Positions 9,396 through 24,700 of a stretch of 64,000 nucleotides of DNA are shown piece by piece (position 1 is the first letter of the stretch; every line of letters starts with the position of its first letter). The notes beneath the pieces are model-generated. The model saw nothing but the letters and a program-made list of their open reading frames with translations. It was not told the DNA's origin and searched no databases. Origin of the DNA: Closterium sp. NIES-65 (Eukaryota; Streptophyta; Zygnematophyceae; Desmidiales; Closteriaceae); NCBI GenBank assembly GCA_948144175.1, contig CANXME010002049.1:186001-250000 (forward strand), written 5' to 3'. The position numbers and the translations under genes were made by a program.

Positions 9396-10547
9396 TCACC
9401 GTAAATCTATTTTCGAAAAGACACGTGCTGTTCGCAGTTGGTCAATCATTTCGTCGGCGCGTGGGATGGGGTATCGCGATTTGACTGTTACTCGGTTAAG
9501 CGCTCGGTAGTCGATGCACATGCGAAAACCTCCGTCTTTTTTCGGTGTGAACAGTATGGGTGCGGCGAACGGTGACGAGCTCGGTCGAATAAACTGCTTC
9601 TCTAACAGGTAATCTAACTGCTTCCTTAACTCGTCGAGCTCGGGCTGTGTCAGTCGAAATTGCCGCTGTACTGTTGCCTGTGCCCCCGGTTCTAGCTCGA
9701 TCCTATGGTCGTGCGCTCGCTGAGGTGGCAGTCCCTGTGGTAAATCATCCGGAAATATCCCCGGGAACCGTTTCAGTAGTGCCTGTAATTCGGTCGGTAC
9801 GGCTGCTAGCAGTTTCTGTAAATCATTCTGCTGCTCGTCTTTTTCTACTACTGCGATATCCACTGCGTACACGTCAGCTCCAGCAGCGACAGCCCGTTTC
9901 ATCGCGATGGCGTTGACCTGGACTGTCGAAGATTCGGGTGGCCGCCAGCGAGGTAGGACGACCCAGTTACCGCTACTTCGCACTGTGCAGCTCCCCGTCG
10001 TCCAGTCGATCCGTGGGCTGTACCGTCGCAGCCAATCACGTCCCAGTAAAATGTCGTGCCCATCCAGCGTCGTTGCGAGCATTTCCTGTGTAAACCCGAA
10101 GTTTCCCCCGCAGCGGACTTTTACTCGCTCCACTTTTTCTCGTATGGCCAATGGCGTGCCGTCGACTAAGCGTGCATCTATCTCAGGTAAACATCGGGTA
10201 AGTGTTAACTGTAATTTCCGTGCGGTTGCAGTATTAACTAAGCTGTGACTTGCTCCTCCATCAATGAAGATTTTCACTGCTGCTCCCTGTATTTTCCCGT
10301 AGATCAGTACCGGGCAATCCGTCGCTGTACCCTCCTTATTCATCCGAGCCCGATCGATGGCGTGAATCGGTACTGTGACTCGGTGAGGGTCGGTGTGGTT
10401 GGGCGAGCAGGCAGTCTCGTCAGTAGTTGGCCCAACTTCTACTGACTGCTGGCGTTTCCCTGCCTCTGAGACTCCTTCCCCTGCTCTGCTCCTCGACGCC
10501 TCAGCTCCTCTGGACATTCGCTCTTGCGATGGCCCGGCCGGTTGCAA
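9396..10547 (-). CDS. Gypsy-1 pol, 5' part: protease and N-terminal reverse transcriptase
   Basis: The frame overlaps the end of gag by 109 nt and lies in the -1 frame relative to it. It holds an aspartic protease with active-site text [11 protein letters not shown] (Asp kept, but Gly where most elements have Ser or Thr) and the flap-side ILGRDW-like [12 protein letters not shown] text follows: [34 protein letters not shown] and [15 protein letters not shown]. It ends in a stop at SKIDLR. Entry is expected by frameshifting at 10454-10460, so the first residues of the open frame are probably not translated from an ATG. Confidence 0.9.
   Translation of the reverse strand: MQPAGPSQERMSRGAEASRSRAGEGVSEAGKRQQSVEVGPTTDETACSPNHTDPHRVTVPIHAIDRARMNKEGTATDCPVLIYGKIQGAAVKIFIDGGASHSLVNTATARKLQLTLTRCLPEIDARLVDGTPLAIREKVERVKVRCGGNFGFTQEMLATTLDGHDILLGRDWLRRYSPRIDWTTGSCTVRSSGNWVVLPRWRPPESSTVQVNAIAMKRAVAAGADVYAVDIAVVEKDEQQNDLQKLLAAVPTELQALLKRFPGIFPDDLPQGLPPQRAHDHRIELEPGAQATVQRQFRLTQPELDELRKQLDYLLEKQFIRPSSSPFAAPILFTPKKDGGFRMCIDYRALNRVTVKSRYPIPRADEMIDQLRTARVFSKIDLR
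10419..10460 (-). promoter_or_regulatory. Predicted -1 ribosomal frameshift signal between gag and pol
   Basis: In gag frame the text reads CAG-GGA-AAC, giving the slippery heptamer G GGA AAC at 10454-10460. A 7-nt spacer follows. Then comes a 28-nt hairpin (10419-10446): GTCAGT pairs with ACTGAC, and AGTTG with CAACT, with a 3-nt bulge and a short loop. The gag stop TAG lies inside the 5' arm. A -1 slip joins gag to the protease frame exactly, as ...[11 protein letters not shown]. All three parts match the known -1 frameshift design (X XXY YYZ, 5-9 nt spacer, stem-loop). Confidence 0.8.
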
Positions 10548-11617
10548 GCAAAGCAGCGCCCTCTAAATGGCGTGGCAGCTGCATTCGTTGCGACGGCATG
10601 TACAGTGGCGTGCTCGATCGGTCCCCGAGGGCGATGTCCGAAATAGGACCCCGGTCTCGGTCGGCGTAGGATATCGATTTTCTCGGCGAGCGCGAGGATT
10701 TCGTTGAAATTTGATAGCCCGCGTAGCATTATCTCGTGCGATATATCCGGCTTCAGACCTCCGACGTAACGGTCCACCCGCTCCGCCTCGTGCATGTAGC
10801 CGACCTGTTCGCAAAGTGCGAGAAAACCGCTGGTGTAGTCTTGAACCGACCCGAGCTGGCGCCAAGTGCGCAGTTTCTGACGCGCCGAAATCGAAGCCGC
10901 GATCGGCTCAAAACGCGCCCGAAGCCCTGCGCACCACGCATCCCACGTGCTGTATTGGGCTGTTTCGCAGAACGAACTCCAGGTGACAGCTGGACCCGAG
11001 GGCCCTTCCTCGTGCGACGGTGGCTCGTAGGCGCGTGGCGACGTCACGATGACTCGCCACCAGTCCATGGCGGGGCCCCTGAGTAGTGAAACCGCATACC
11101 GAATCTTGGCGGCGTCCGACTCGACGTAGTTGGCGTCGAAAAACACATTCATCGTGAAGACCCACGATTGAACTGTCGGGCCGCCGCGTTGGCTTGGGTC
11201 GAAGCAGGGCGGGCGTTGCGGCTTGAGTGGCATTGGGGCCATCATGGCGTTTTCACCACTTGTCGTCGCAAACTCCACGTGCCGACGGGCTTCTCGGGGC
11301 TCCCGTGGGCTTAGCGTGCTCCTGTTCCCTCCCATGCCGGGCATCGGTTGGGCTGCGCCGTCACTGGCTGCGCCTGAGCGCTGTCCCGTGCTGTTGTGTT
11401 GCGTTGGTGTGCCGGATGAAATGATAATCGGCTCCTCCGAATGTACAGAGACATTGGTTGGTGCGTGGGATGTTGTCGGAGCATTCACCGTTGACTGTTG
11501 ACGGGCGGAGTCACGTTCCGCCGTGAGCGTCGCGATTTCAAGCACCGAATCCTCCAATTGTCGCACGAGACGATCGAGTTGCTCCTGCGTCAACGTGGCG
11601 AGATTGAGGTCGGCCAT
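10439..11617 (-). CDS. Gypsy-1 Gag
   Basis: The open frame reaches 11683, but the better start is [20 protein letters not shown] at 11617, which begins a coiled-coil-like helix. The capsid region follows ([67 protein letters not shown]). Near the end is one CCHC zinc knuckle, [14 protein letters not shown]. This protein packages the element RNA. It ends at 10439 just after the slippery site. Confidence 0.9.
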   Translation of the reverse strand: MADLNLATLTQEQLDRLVRQLEDSVLEIATLTAERDSARQQSTVNAPTTSHAPTNVSVHSEEPIIISSGTPTQHNSTGQRSGAASDGAAQPMPGMGGNRSTLSPREPREARRHVEFATTSGENAMMAPMPLKPQRPPCFDPSQRGGPTVQSWVFTMNVFFDANYVESDAAKIRYAVSLLRGPAMDWWRVIVTSPRAYEPPSHEEGPSGPAVTWSSFCETAQYSTWDAWCAGLRARFEPIAASISARQKLRTWRQLGSVQDYTSGFLALCEQVGYMHEAERVDRYVGGLKPDISHEIMLRGLSNFNEILALAEKIDILRRPRPGSYFGHRPRGPIEHATVHAVATNAAATPFRGRCFACNRPGHRKSECPEELRRRGAEQGKESQRQGNASSQ

Positions 11618-11798
11618 GGCGGGGGTGTCGGGCAAGCTCAGCGAGAGCCTCGGTCGTGGCCGTGCGTGCTTGCGAGAGAGCACTACGAGCGGCGGTGCTG
11701 TGTCGCTGAGAGACGTCTACCCCCCCCAAAAATTGAGATAGTGGGAAGCGAAGGTGTGGATGCGGTCCGAGATGAGATCGTAGGCTCTGAATACCAAG

Positions 11799-12141
11799 TG
11801 TTACGAGTGCAATTGAGTGAACGAACGAGAATTGCACTATCGAAGCAAAAGTACAATGAGTGAAGGCATGAGCGAAGGATTATATAGCGAAACAATAGTG
11901 GTAACGGTAATGGACTGTGGTTGTCGCGCGTCGAGCCTGGGACTGAGGTTGGGAAAGTGTCGAAGCGTAGGCCCGGAGCGCGGGTTACCAGCCGAGCCGT
12001 GAGGTCGGGATGCGATGTGCGAAAAAGGGCGGGATGATGAATGATGCGATGGTCGCGAGTGGTAACGGTGCTGACTGAGGTGCTACAGTGACGTACGCGC
12101 TGGGCAGGGACGCGAAGTAAGGAAAAGGGAATTTCCTTACA
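11799..12141 (-). repeat. Gypsy-1 5' LTR
   Basis: Second 343-bp LTR, apparently identical to 6581-6923. The primer-binding site follows directly on the minus strand after a CT spacer (11783-11796). Confidence 0.93.
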
Positions 12142-12192
12142 TCAACCATTGGATGCGATTTCTTACACTAAAATCCTGCACTTCTAAAAACC

Positions 12193-12523
12193 TGTAAGGA
12201 ATTTTCTCGACATTCCTTAGCGCGCCCTGCAACATCGCGTACAGCCGCAGCCGCTGTTCGCCCGTTACTGCTAACGGGGCTTCACCGACTTCGCGCGCAC
12301 TGTTTCACCAAACCTCGCACTGCTGGCCCGCCCGGCCGTGTCGGCCTACGCTTCGGGACTAGCCCGAGCCTCGCTGCCAGCGTAGCACCAGCTAGCTCGC
12401 ACGCACCGCGTTACCGTTTGCATGTTTCGCGTATAAATGTTCGCTCATGCCTTCGCTCACATTTTGTACTCGTTTGACACCTTAGTGCAATCCTCGCTAC
12501 CTCGATTCATTGCACCCGTAACA
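12193..12523 (+). repeat. Solo LTR of a relative of Gypsy-1
   Basis: A 331-bp segment starts TGTAAGGAATTTTC and ends TGCACCCGTAACA. It shares the ends and blocks such as GCTCATGCCTTCGCTCAC with the Gypsy-1 LTR, but in the opposite orientation. A 5-bp duplication AAACC flanks it (12188-12192 and 12524-12528). There is no internal region, so it is the scar of LTR-LTR recombination. It holds a TATA-like CGTATAAATG. Confidence 0.92.
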
Positions 12524-12830
12524 AAACCTTTATTTCGACACGCATGTGTCGCTCAGTAGCTTTCGCCACCGAACCATCAAGTGAATCGTTATCTGTAAAT
12601 CAGGAATACATTCAGAACTTCACGCATGTGCAATCATTAGGCTCAACCATTTCAAAGAAATGATATACCGTCTCTCACAGAAGAATAATATCACCCGACT
12701 GTACAAGTGTTTGGATCGGCCTATATCGCAGAATGTGGAGCTCTCCAGGCGCCATGCCGATGACATCATCAAGCCTGGAGGTTTGGAAGAGGTTTGGAAG
12801 AACAGAGTGTGAGTTTCAGGAAAGAAAAGC

Positions 12831-12863
<33 letters not shown>

Positions 12864-13050
12864 AGGGAAGAACAGATAACAGGGTTGAAAGATACATGAA
12901 TACGAAAGCCTCTTGTTCAAACGGAACATGAAATAGATGTCACACCTCAAAAGGAACTCGGGATATGAGAAGTTCAGCTTATTTTCCTCTCTTCTCTGAG
13001 AACCCGAATACTCCACCTTGCATCCTAGAATCCATTTTTTCAACCTATAT
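12524..13050. other. Region downstream of the SLD5 gene with a poly-G tract
   Basis: No gene is visible. A run of about 27 G occupies 12834-12860. The last coding exon expected for SLD5 should lie near here but cannot be identified. Confidence 0.5.
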
Positions 13051-13453
13051 AACTCACTGGGGATCAATCTCTACAGACAGAAGAAGGCGTGTGGAGGCAC
13101 AGAACATGCAAACATATCAACGGCTCAAATGCGTGATGTTTTGCCTGCCTTCCCTGTTATTCGATTCCGAAAATTCTCAAAAGCTGTTTGATCTATTGAA
13201 CCAGTTACTCCTCAGTAATACTCACTGGGTCCAGCTCAACAGATGGTAGGGGACTGGTGGCCACTCAGAACACAAGACGTGAACAGAACACTAATGTCCC
13301 AGCGGTAATAAGTCACAACCTGTTACCCCTGGTTGCACTCACTCTGGGTCCAGCTGAACAGACAGCAGAGGGCGAGTGGCCACACAGAACACAAGATGTG
13401 AACCAAACACAGCCGTTATAAGTCACAACCTGTTAAACCTCTGTATTACTCAC

Positions 13454-17558
<4,105 letters not shown>

Positions 17559-18425
17559 CGATCTTCTCTTCTCACGAGGGAAAGCAAAAGGAGTCGGAGG
17601 TCTGCTTTAGTGGGAGAATGTATTTCTACAAATTTCAGAGCGATTTTGAGAAGACACACCAACAATATTGCAACCAGCGGGTCCCATCAATCTGAGAACG
17701 TACGCACGGACCTTTGGGAATGCTAAAAAACCCTCATGAGAATTCTGAAAAGCATTCTCCGACACCGATCGGCGGAAACCAGCACAGAGATTCAAACGGG
17801 CGAATTAGGCAATGAGGCTAACGGCTGGTCCTGCACGATCCGAGAAGTTCGCGGCTCGTTTAGTCCTCAAGCTACCAGCGTACACCCCACATCGTATCCT
17901 ACACCATTGTGTAAAACTGATGTTCACAGTACATTCCGGAATACCGCTGAAATGATTTCAATATGGCTGGTGACCCTTAAGCTACTAGCGACTGCGCTCC
18001 CCACAGGGCAAATACGACATATGAAAGAGTAGTCTATGTGTGAAGCACACCCGCGTAGGAGTTTTTCGACTTATCCAGCATTTATTGTCAAATCTGGCAT
18101 AACATGATGAAACTCTTGAGCACAGCACAATTCATGAAGAATTGAACGAGGCAGGGATTATTCAGCATTTGAAATTCAGTTTCACGAGGCCAGTTTCAAG
18201 CAGAATCACGGAATGATTTAACCTCATTGGTTGCGATATCCAATGCGACGTAGACGCTTTGTACCACAACCAAAGCTCGAGCGTCAGAAGAGGAGTTCAG
18301 ACGATGGTTGCACATCGAATGCAGCTGTTCCCGATGTTGCATTCTTCGAGTGAAGAATATAAGTTGCCTAAAAGCATTTTGGTCACATTACAAGGTGTGA
18401 TATTGTGATCACACCTAAAACCCAG
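17559..18425. other. Intergenic region between SLD5 and the TAF1A-like gene
   Basis: AT-richer than its surroundings and without recognisable coding text. It should contain the SLD5 promoter (minus strand) and the 3' end of the TAF1A-like gene. No TATA box or polyadenylation signal could be assigned with confidence. Confidence 0.4.
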
Positions 18426-18429
18426 TCCC

Positions 18430-18730
18430 GATGTCTGCTTTCAATGGTTGCCACACGGACGAGGCAAGGCCATGGCGATTTCTTTGCAACAACTGTACGC
18501 TTAATTAATGGTAACACTTACCGTATTACTGGTACCAGTACACCCATTACACTTTCCCTCACATGTCCAGAAGTAATGTGTCTCCCAGTTCCACCCTCTG
18601 CCACCCAGCTGCTGCCAGTGGTTGCCACAGAGGCATGGGAGGCAAGGCCATCGCAATCTCTTTGTACTCCTTATAGACTTCCTCGTGCCACGAGGCTGGC
18701 CAGCTCCGCATGCCCTGTTCTACGGTGGCC
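18430..18730 (-). repeat. Two copies of a late TAF1A-like exon
   Basis: Near 18600-18730 the minus strand reads TVEQGMRSWPASWHEEVYKE and IAMALPPMPLWQPL. A diverged copy of the last part lies near 18425-18480 (same GGCAAGGCCATGGCGATTTC pattern). Confidence 0.5.
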
Positions 18731-21700
18731 GCATATGGGTTACAGTTATTGCTGTTATGGACAGTGTTGCTGTTGCTTTCATGACTGTTGTTATTGTTTC
18801 TGTTCTTGTTGTGAGAGCTGTACAGAAGAAGTGAAACTGAGGCTTTCCACGTCAGCAGTGCCTTCATCCTCTTTAGAAGCTGCTCCTTTGCAGGGCTGTG
18901 GCTTCTACTTTCTGCACGGGTGTCAAAGGGAGGTGTGCAAGAAAAATGATTATTTTCCAAGAGTATAAGAGAATTCCCATTCGTACTGCTTGATTCAAGT
19001 GTGCATATGTTACATCTCACAATACCGAGCCCATCCCTTTCACACTGCACACATCCATCACCCACCTTGCAGCCGATCAATGAGCCTCAACTGCCTCTTC
19101 ACATGCCCGATGCCGAACTGCACCGCTTTCCACCACTCCCTCCTCTCCCACCACACCTGCAGCACCACTTTCCTGGCCCTCGCTTCCTTCGCTGCTGCTT
19201 CTTTTCTCGCTGCACCTTCCCCTCTCCTTCCCCCATCTCTCTCCCCTACTACAGCTGCCACTACTGCTGCCCCTCTCCCAGCCGCACCAGCAAAGGCTGA
19301 GAGCCACACAGCCTTTATGATCCCTGCCAGTCCCCACCAAGCAGCCAGTCCCCACCAAGCAGACAGTGCACTGCTGGTGGTGGCACCGAGGGCGTCCAGA
19401 TGCACTGCCAGCGTGCTCATGAGGAGAGAGGGGCCGCACGTGCCTGTATAGGGTGGAAGGGGAAGGGGTGTGAGTGAACGGGTGTGATTCTAACAGCCCC
19501 CATCAGGCAGGCGAGATCAAGGACTCTGGTGCTGCTGCTGGCAGCAAGCGCGTCCACATGCAGTGCTAGAATGGCCATGAGGAGAGAGACGGCCGCACGT
19601 GCCTGCACACAGGGGAATGGGACGGGGGCGGGGGTGAGAGAACGAATGTGAGCGTGGCAATGACTCCCTCCATCCCTCCCAGCCAGCCCCCCCCACCAGG
19701 CAAGCAGGCAGGGACTCTCTGGTGGTAGCAAGCGCGTTCAGATGCAGTGCTAGAATGGCCATGCGGAGAGACGGGCCACATGTGCCTGCACAGGGGAGTT
19801 GGATGGGTGTGGGAGGGGGATGGACTGAGAGGCATGGCATGGACACAGGAGGGCATCAGCCAAAGCACCTCCTCCTTCCACTTCCTCCCTCACTCCATCC
19901 CTCCCTCCCTCCTTTAATTTCTGTCACTCCCTCACTACCATTCTCCCACTCTCCTTCTCACTCCTCTTCTTATCACCTGCTAGACCCAGAGGCAGCACGC
20001 CTCGCATGGCATGGGAACAGGATGAAAACAACTGCTACAAAGCATCCGTCACTCCCACCCACTCCCACTTCCTCCCTCTCTTTCCCCCTCATCCACTTCT
20101 GCTTCTCACCTGCTAGCCCCAGAGACAGCGCGCCTCGCATGGCATGGGCACAGGAGGGCATCAGCCGAAGGACCTTACCCTCCCCCTCTCTCCTTCACTC
20201 CCTCCCTCGCTCCCTCCACTCCCTCCCTCACTCTCTCTCTCACTCCCTCCCTCACTCCCTCCCTCACTCCCTCCACCTGCTTCTCACCTTGTAGACCCAG
20301 AGACAGCACGCCTCGCATGGCATGGGCACAGGAGGGCATCAGCCGAAGGACCTCCAAATGACATTGCAGTAGAGTGAGGGAGTGAGTGAGAGAGTGAGTG
20401 AGGGAGTGAGAGGAGGATGGGGGTAGGGGGGATTCCTGAAGTTGGACGCACTGTAGCAGCAAGGCGCGGATCCTGAGAGCAGGGAGGGAAAGAGAGACAG
20501 TAAGAGGTAAGGGAAGACGCACATGGGAGGGAAAAAAGCAAATGAGCAGGGGAAGGGAGTGGGTGGAATGCACATGTGGAAGTTCGAGAGTCCTGAAGCT
20601 GCACGCACTCAAGCAGCAAGGCGCGGATCCGGAGAGCAGGGAGGAAGGGGGAAGATGGATAAGCGCACGGGAAGGAAAGCAGCAAGGCAGAGGGAAGGGA
20701 AAGAGGCATATGGGAAGAAAATTACATGACAGGGGGAGAGGACGGAGGAAGAAGAGTGAGAAATACTATACGACCCTTTTTTATTTTCATTTTTAATGTG
20801 GAAGGTAAAATAATACAAGTGGTCATTTAGGCATTTGAAATACTGAAAAAGGTTACTGAAGTTACCAACTTAGCCATAAGTTCTGCACTAAACCATGCCC
20901 TGAGTGCAGGACTAAGCCCTGAGTAGTACCTGAATGGATGGATGGAGCGTGCAACAGCAGGCAGGCACGAGCGGTGCAGAATGTCCAGAGCCACTCTCAC
21001 TCCTCTGGTGCCCTGGGCCGCAAGAATCTGTGTCAGAAAGAAAGGGACGGATACGAGAATCAGCAGCAAGGGAGTGGGGCGAGAGACAGTGAGATATCAG
21101 TGACAGGGCAGGCAGGCACGAGCGGTGAAGAATGTCAAGGGCCACTCCCACTCCTCTGGGGCCCTGGGCCACGAGAATCTGCAGAGAGGGAGTGAGAGAA
21201 GAGGGCGAGGAGACAGGAGGGGAGGGGAAAGATAAGTGAGATCAGGAGGATGCAGGAGAGGAGAAGGATGTCAAGAGCCGCTCTCACTCCTCTGTAACCC
21301 TGAGGTACACGAATCTGCAAGGCAGGAAATGGGGTTGGAAGGAAAAACGGAGAAGAAGGGATAAGTGCAAGGCAGGAAATGGGGTACAGTTGGGGCATAT
21401 CTGCTCTAGAGGCATGCAGGTGAACGAGGGGCACTAGAGCCGGGATGCAGAGGGGATCGGCTTGCAGTGTGTGCAGGAGGAAGGAGGCAGACTCTTGGAA
21501 GAGCTCGAGGGAGCAACGGGAGAGAGGAGGCAGGCGGAATGGGGTGGGGTGGAGGAGGAGAGGGATGGGGTTCAGGGAGAAGCTTACCTGAACTAGAGGC
21601 ACGAGGGATGGGATGCAAAGGGGATCGGCTTGCAGTGTGCGGATGCTGCTTCCCCGGAGACTCGACTCAAAACACGTCCTCCGAGAGCTTGAGGGAGGCG

Positions 21701-24700
21701 GAGTGCGGCGTGGTAGGGTAGGTGGGGAGAATGGGACATAGGAGGAGCTTACCTGCACTAGAGGCACTAAGGCTGGGATGCAGAGGGGGTCGGCTTGCAG
21801 TGTGTGCAGGAGGAAGGATGCTACCTTGCGAGAGAGCAAGGGAGCGGCGAGAGAGAGGAGGCAGGCGGAATGGGGTGGCGGGGGAGGTAGGAAGAAGCTC
21901 ACCTGCACTAGTGGCACTAAGGCCGGGATGCAGAGGGGGTCGGCTTGCAGTGTGCGCAGGAGGAAAGAAGCCGCTTCCCGGGATAGCTCGAGGGAGCGAC
22001 GGGAGAGAGGAGGCAGGCGGAATGGGGTGGAGGGGGAGGGAGGAGGTGGGAGGATGAGGGGGCAGATGAGCGGGTCAAGATCTGCTTTGTGGGGGTGGGG
22101 GGAAGTGGAGGGAAGGAGGGATGGAGAGGATAAGAGAAAAAGACGAGACGGTGTGAGAACGGAAAAAAATGAGGGAGAAAGAGAAGTGCAGGGGGATGGG
22201 GGAAAAGGGGAAAGGAAGGGGGGTGAGAGGTATCGAGGACGAGCAGATAGAAAACGGTGGTGGATGCAGAAAGATAGAAACGGTGACAGAGAGACGAATC
22301 ATAACTGTGTGAAGGGAGAAAATAGAGGGTGCAACAAAGCGAGGGAGTGGGTGGAAGGAGAGGGACGGACAGCAAGAGGGGAGGGACGGAAACAAGTGGG
22401 CCACACAAAACGGCAAGAGACATGACTCGAGAAAAAGTCCCGACACGCACCATATTTCCATGGCACAACGTATCTTGGAGCCTTTCCTCCCCCTCCTGCT
22501 TCTCTCCTTCCCCCTCCTCCTCCCATCCAGCCACTCTCCCCACTCCCCTCCATTGCCTCCCTCACTCCACCCATTCTTCCGCCCTCCCCTCCTCCCTTCT
22601 TCCACACTCTCCAAGCAAACGTCTCCTCCACCACCCTCCTTCCTCCTCTCCCCCCTCCTCCCCCATCCTCCTCCTCTTCTCCCTCCCCTTCCACCTCCTC
22701 CTCCCCCTCTTCCTCCTCCTCCTCCCCATCCTCCTCCCCATCCCCCCTGCCTCGCTCTCTCCCCCCTGCCATCACCTTCACCCCCTTCCCAAACGCCTTA
22801 CACAGGCTCGCAGCCAGAACCCCACTGCTTGCCTCCTCTCTGCTTGCTTCCCACGCTTCCTCTAAAGTACAGTCTAGCACGAAGGGAGGGTTGAGGGGCA
22901 GAGGCCTTGGAGGAGGATGGGGGGGAAGTTGGGGGGAAAAGGGTTCTCCACTAGAAAGATTCCAGAAACCAGCAGTGTATGCCTCTCCTTCCGATGCCAT
23001 TTCAGTGATATTCGAGCCTGTAACGGCGTAACAACCGCCGTCGTTATCGTCGTAACCACCAAAACGCATCAACTCCTGCTCGATCCACCCATCCCCCTCC
23101 TCCTCCTCTTCTTCTTCTTCGTCCTCCTCCCTTCCTCCTATTCCCCTAATGTACCCTCGCCTCTTGCCCCTTCCCCCTCCAAAACTACTCCCCTTTGACC
23201 CACCCTCCTGTTGCTCCCTCCTCCTCTTCCTCCTCTCCCATTGGTCCAGCAGCGCCAGCTCAGGAACCTCCACGTCAGCGCCACGATCACCATCACCATC
23301 ACAATCCCCATCACCCATATCCACATCCATATCCCCATGCATGCCCCCATCCGTCGCTCCATCCATCCGCCCATGATTGTCCCTCTCCCCATCATCCATT
23401 CCATCCATGTCTGAATTGAAGCCGTGGTGGGTATGCGAGGTGGAGGGCAGCTGCAGGAGGTCCTTCTGGGCGGCAGAGAGCCAGTGGGAGTACTGGATGA
23501 GCGCGCAGAAGAGGAGAGGAGAGGGGTCGGAGCGATAGGGGGGGAGGTTGACCACCCTGCACGGACAGGGGGAGTGGCAGGGAAGCAAGAACGGGAGAGC
23601 CAGTGGGAGTGCAGGTCATGATTCATGAGATCAAGTCCCTTAACTTAAGTACATCGGAAATGGACAAGAGATGGATGGGTGGCAAATCGGGGGCAATTCC
23701 AACCCCAATGAGACCGGGTGAAATCTCCAATTGGTGGGTTGGAGATTTCGGTTGATCACATTTGGGTGAGGTTGGTTGGGATGTTGGTAATACCCAACCC
23801 GCACAAACTGCAAACTACACTAAAAATGTTAAAGTTGAGGGAAGGGTTACCTCTAGGTTCACCACACCACACTGCACAGACAGAGGGAGTGGGGGACGGG
23901 GGAGGGGAGCACTATTAAAGGGAAGGACTGACCAGACCAGGGCCTCCGGTCCCATCCCAGCATAGCATCCATATTCCCGTAACACAGCGAGGCCCAGAGG
24001 TTGTAAGACACAGCGAGTACTATTCCCCTAGCACCAGACTGCTGCTCCCTCAGAATTATGTCTGAAGATCGAGAGGAAGGGACGGACTGACCAGACCAGG
24101 GCCTCCGGTCCCACCAGCATAGCATCCATATTCCCCTAACCAAATCCCGAATCATCTCCTAACACAGGGTTTTCGAGGATTTGTATAAGCACCTTGGAAA
24201 TGGAAGGGAGCTCACGTTTGCAGCGTTTGGAAGGCAGCGTCGAACTCGTTGGTCTCCATTTGGCACTTGGCTAGGTCTAGTAGCATCTGCCCCTTGCGCC
24301 TCTGATAGGGGGGGAACAAGGAGTATGGCACGTGGTAAGGAGAGAGGTTGAGGGAGGTTGAGAGAGGTTGATTGGAACGCAGCATCGAACTCGCTGGTCT
24401 CCATCTGGCACTTGGCGAGGTCCAGCAGCATCTGCTCCTTGCGCCTCTGATAAGAAAGGGAGGGGGGGGTTGTGGAGTGGTTGAGAGTGGTTTGAGGAAA
24501 AGGCAGCATCGAACTCGCTGGTCTCCATCTGGCACTTGGCTAGATCCAGCAGCATGTGCTCCTTGCGCATCTGATACGGGGAACATGGATGGGTTATGGA
24601 GTGGTTGAGTGAGGTTGAGGGAGGTTCGAAGGGAAGGCAGCATCGAACTCGCTGGTGCCCATGTGGCACTTGGCTGGATCTAGCAGCATCTGCCCCTTGC

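Larger units (their letters stand above)
6581..12141 (-). mobile_element. Gypsy-1: complete Ty3 chromovirus with 5-bp target duplication
   Basis: Two 343-bp LTRs (6581-6923 and 11799-12141) that look identical bracket the element. TCAAC flanks both sides (6576-6580, 12142-12146). Read on the minus strand, the order is LTR, a primer site resembling initiator tRNA-Met (11783-11796, TGGTATTCAGAGCC, one base longer than the usual TGGTATCAGAGCC), gag, protease, reverse transcriptase, RNase H, integrase, chromodomain, a purine-rich tract (GGGGAGGGGGG, just right of 6923) and LTR. That order plus the chromodomain makes it a chromovirus. Identical LTRs imply a young insertion, but two in-frame stops sit in pol. 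Confidence 0.95.

Noticed and set aside
12834-12860. G-run as a possible telomere or G-quadruplex switch
   Set aside because: Homopolymer runs of G or C also occur at 32299, 43673, 51109, 58735 and 58815. They look like ordinary slippage products, and run lengths in assemblies are unreliable.
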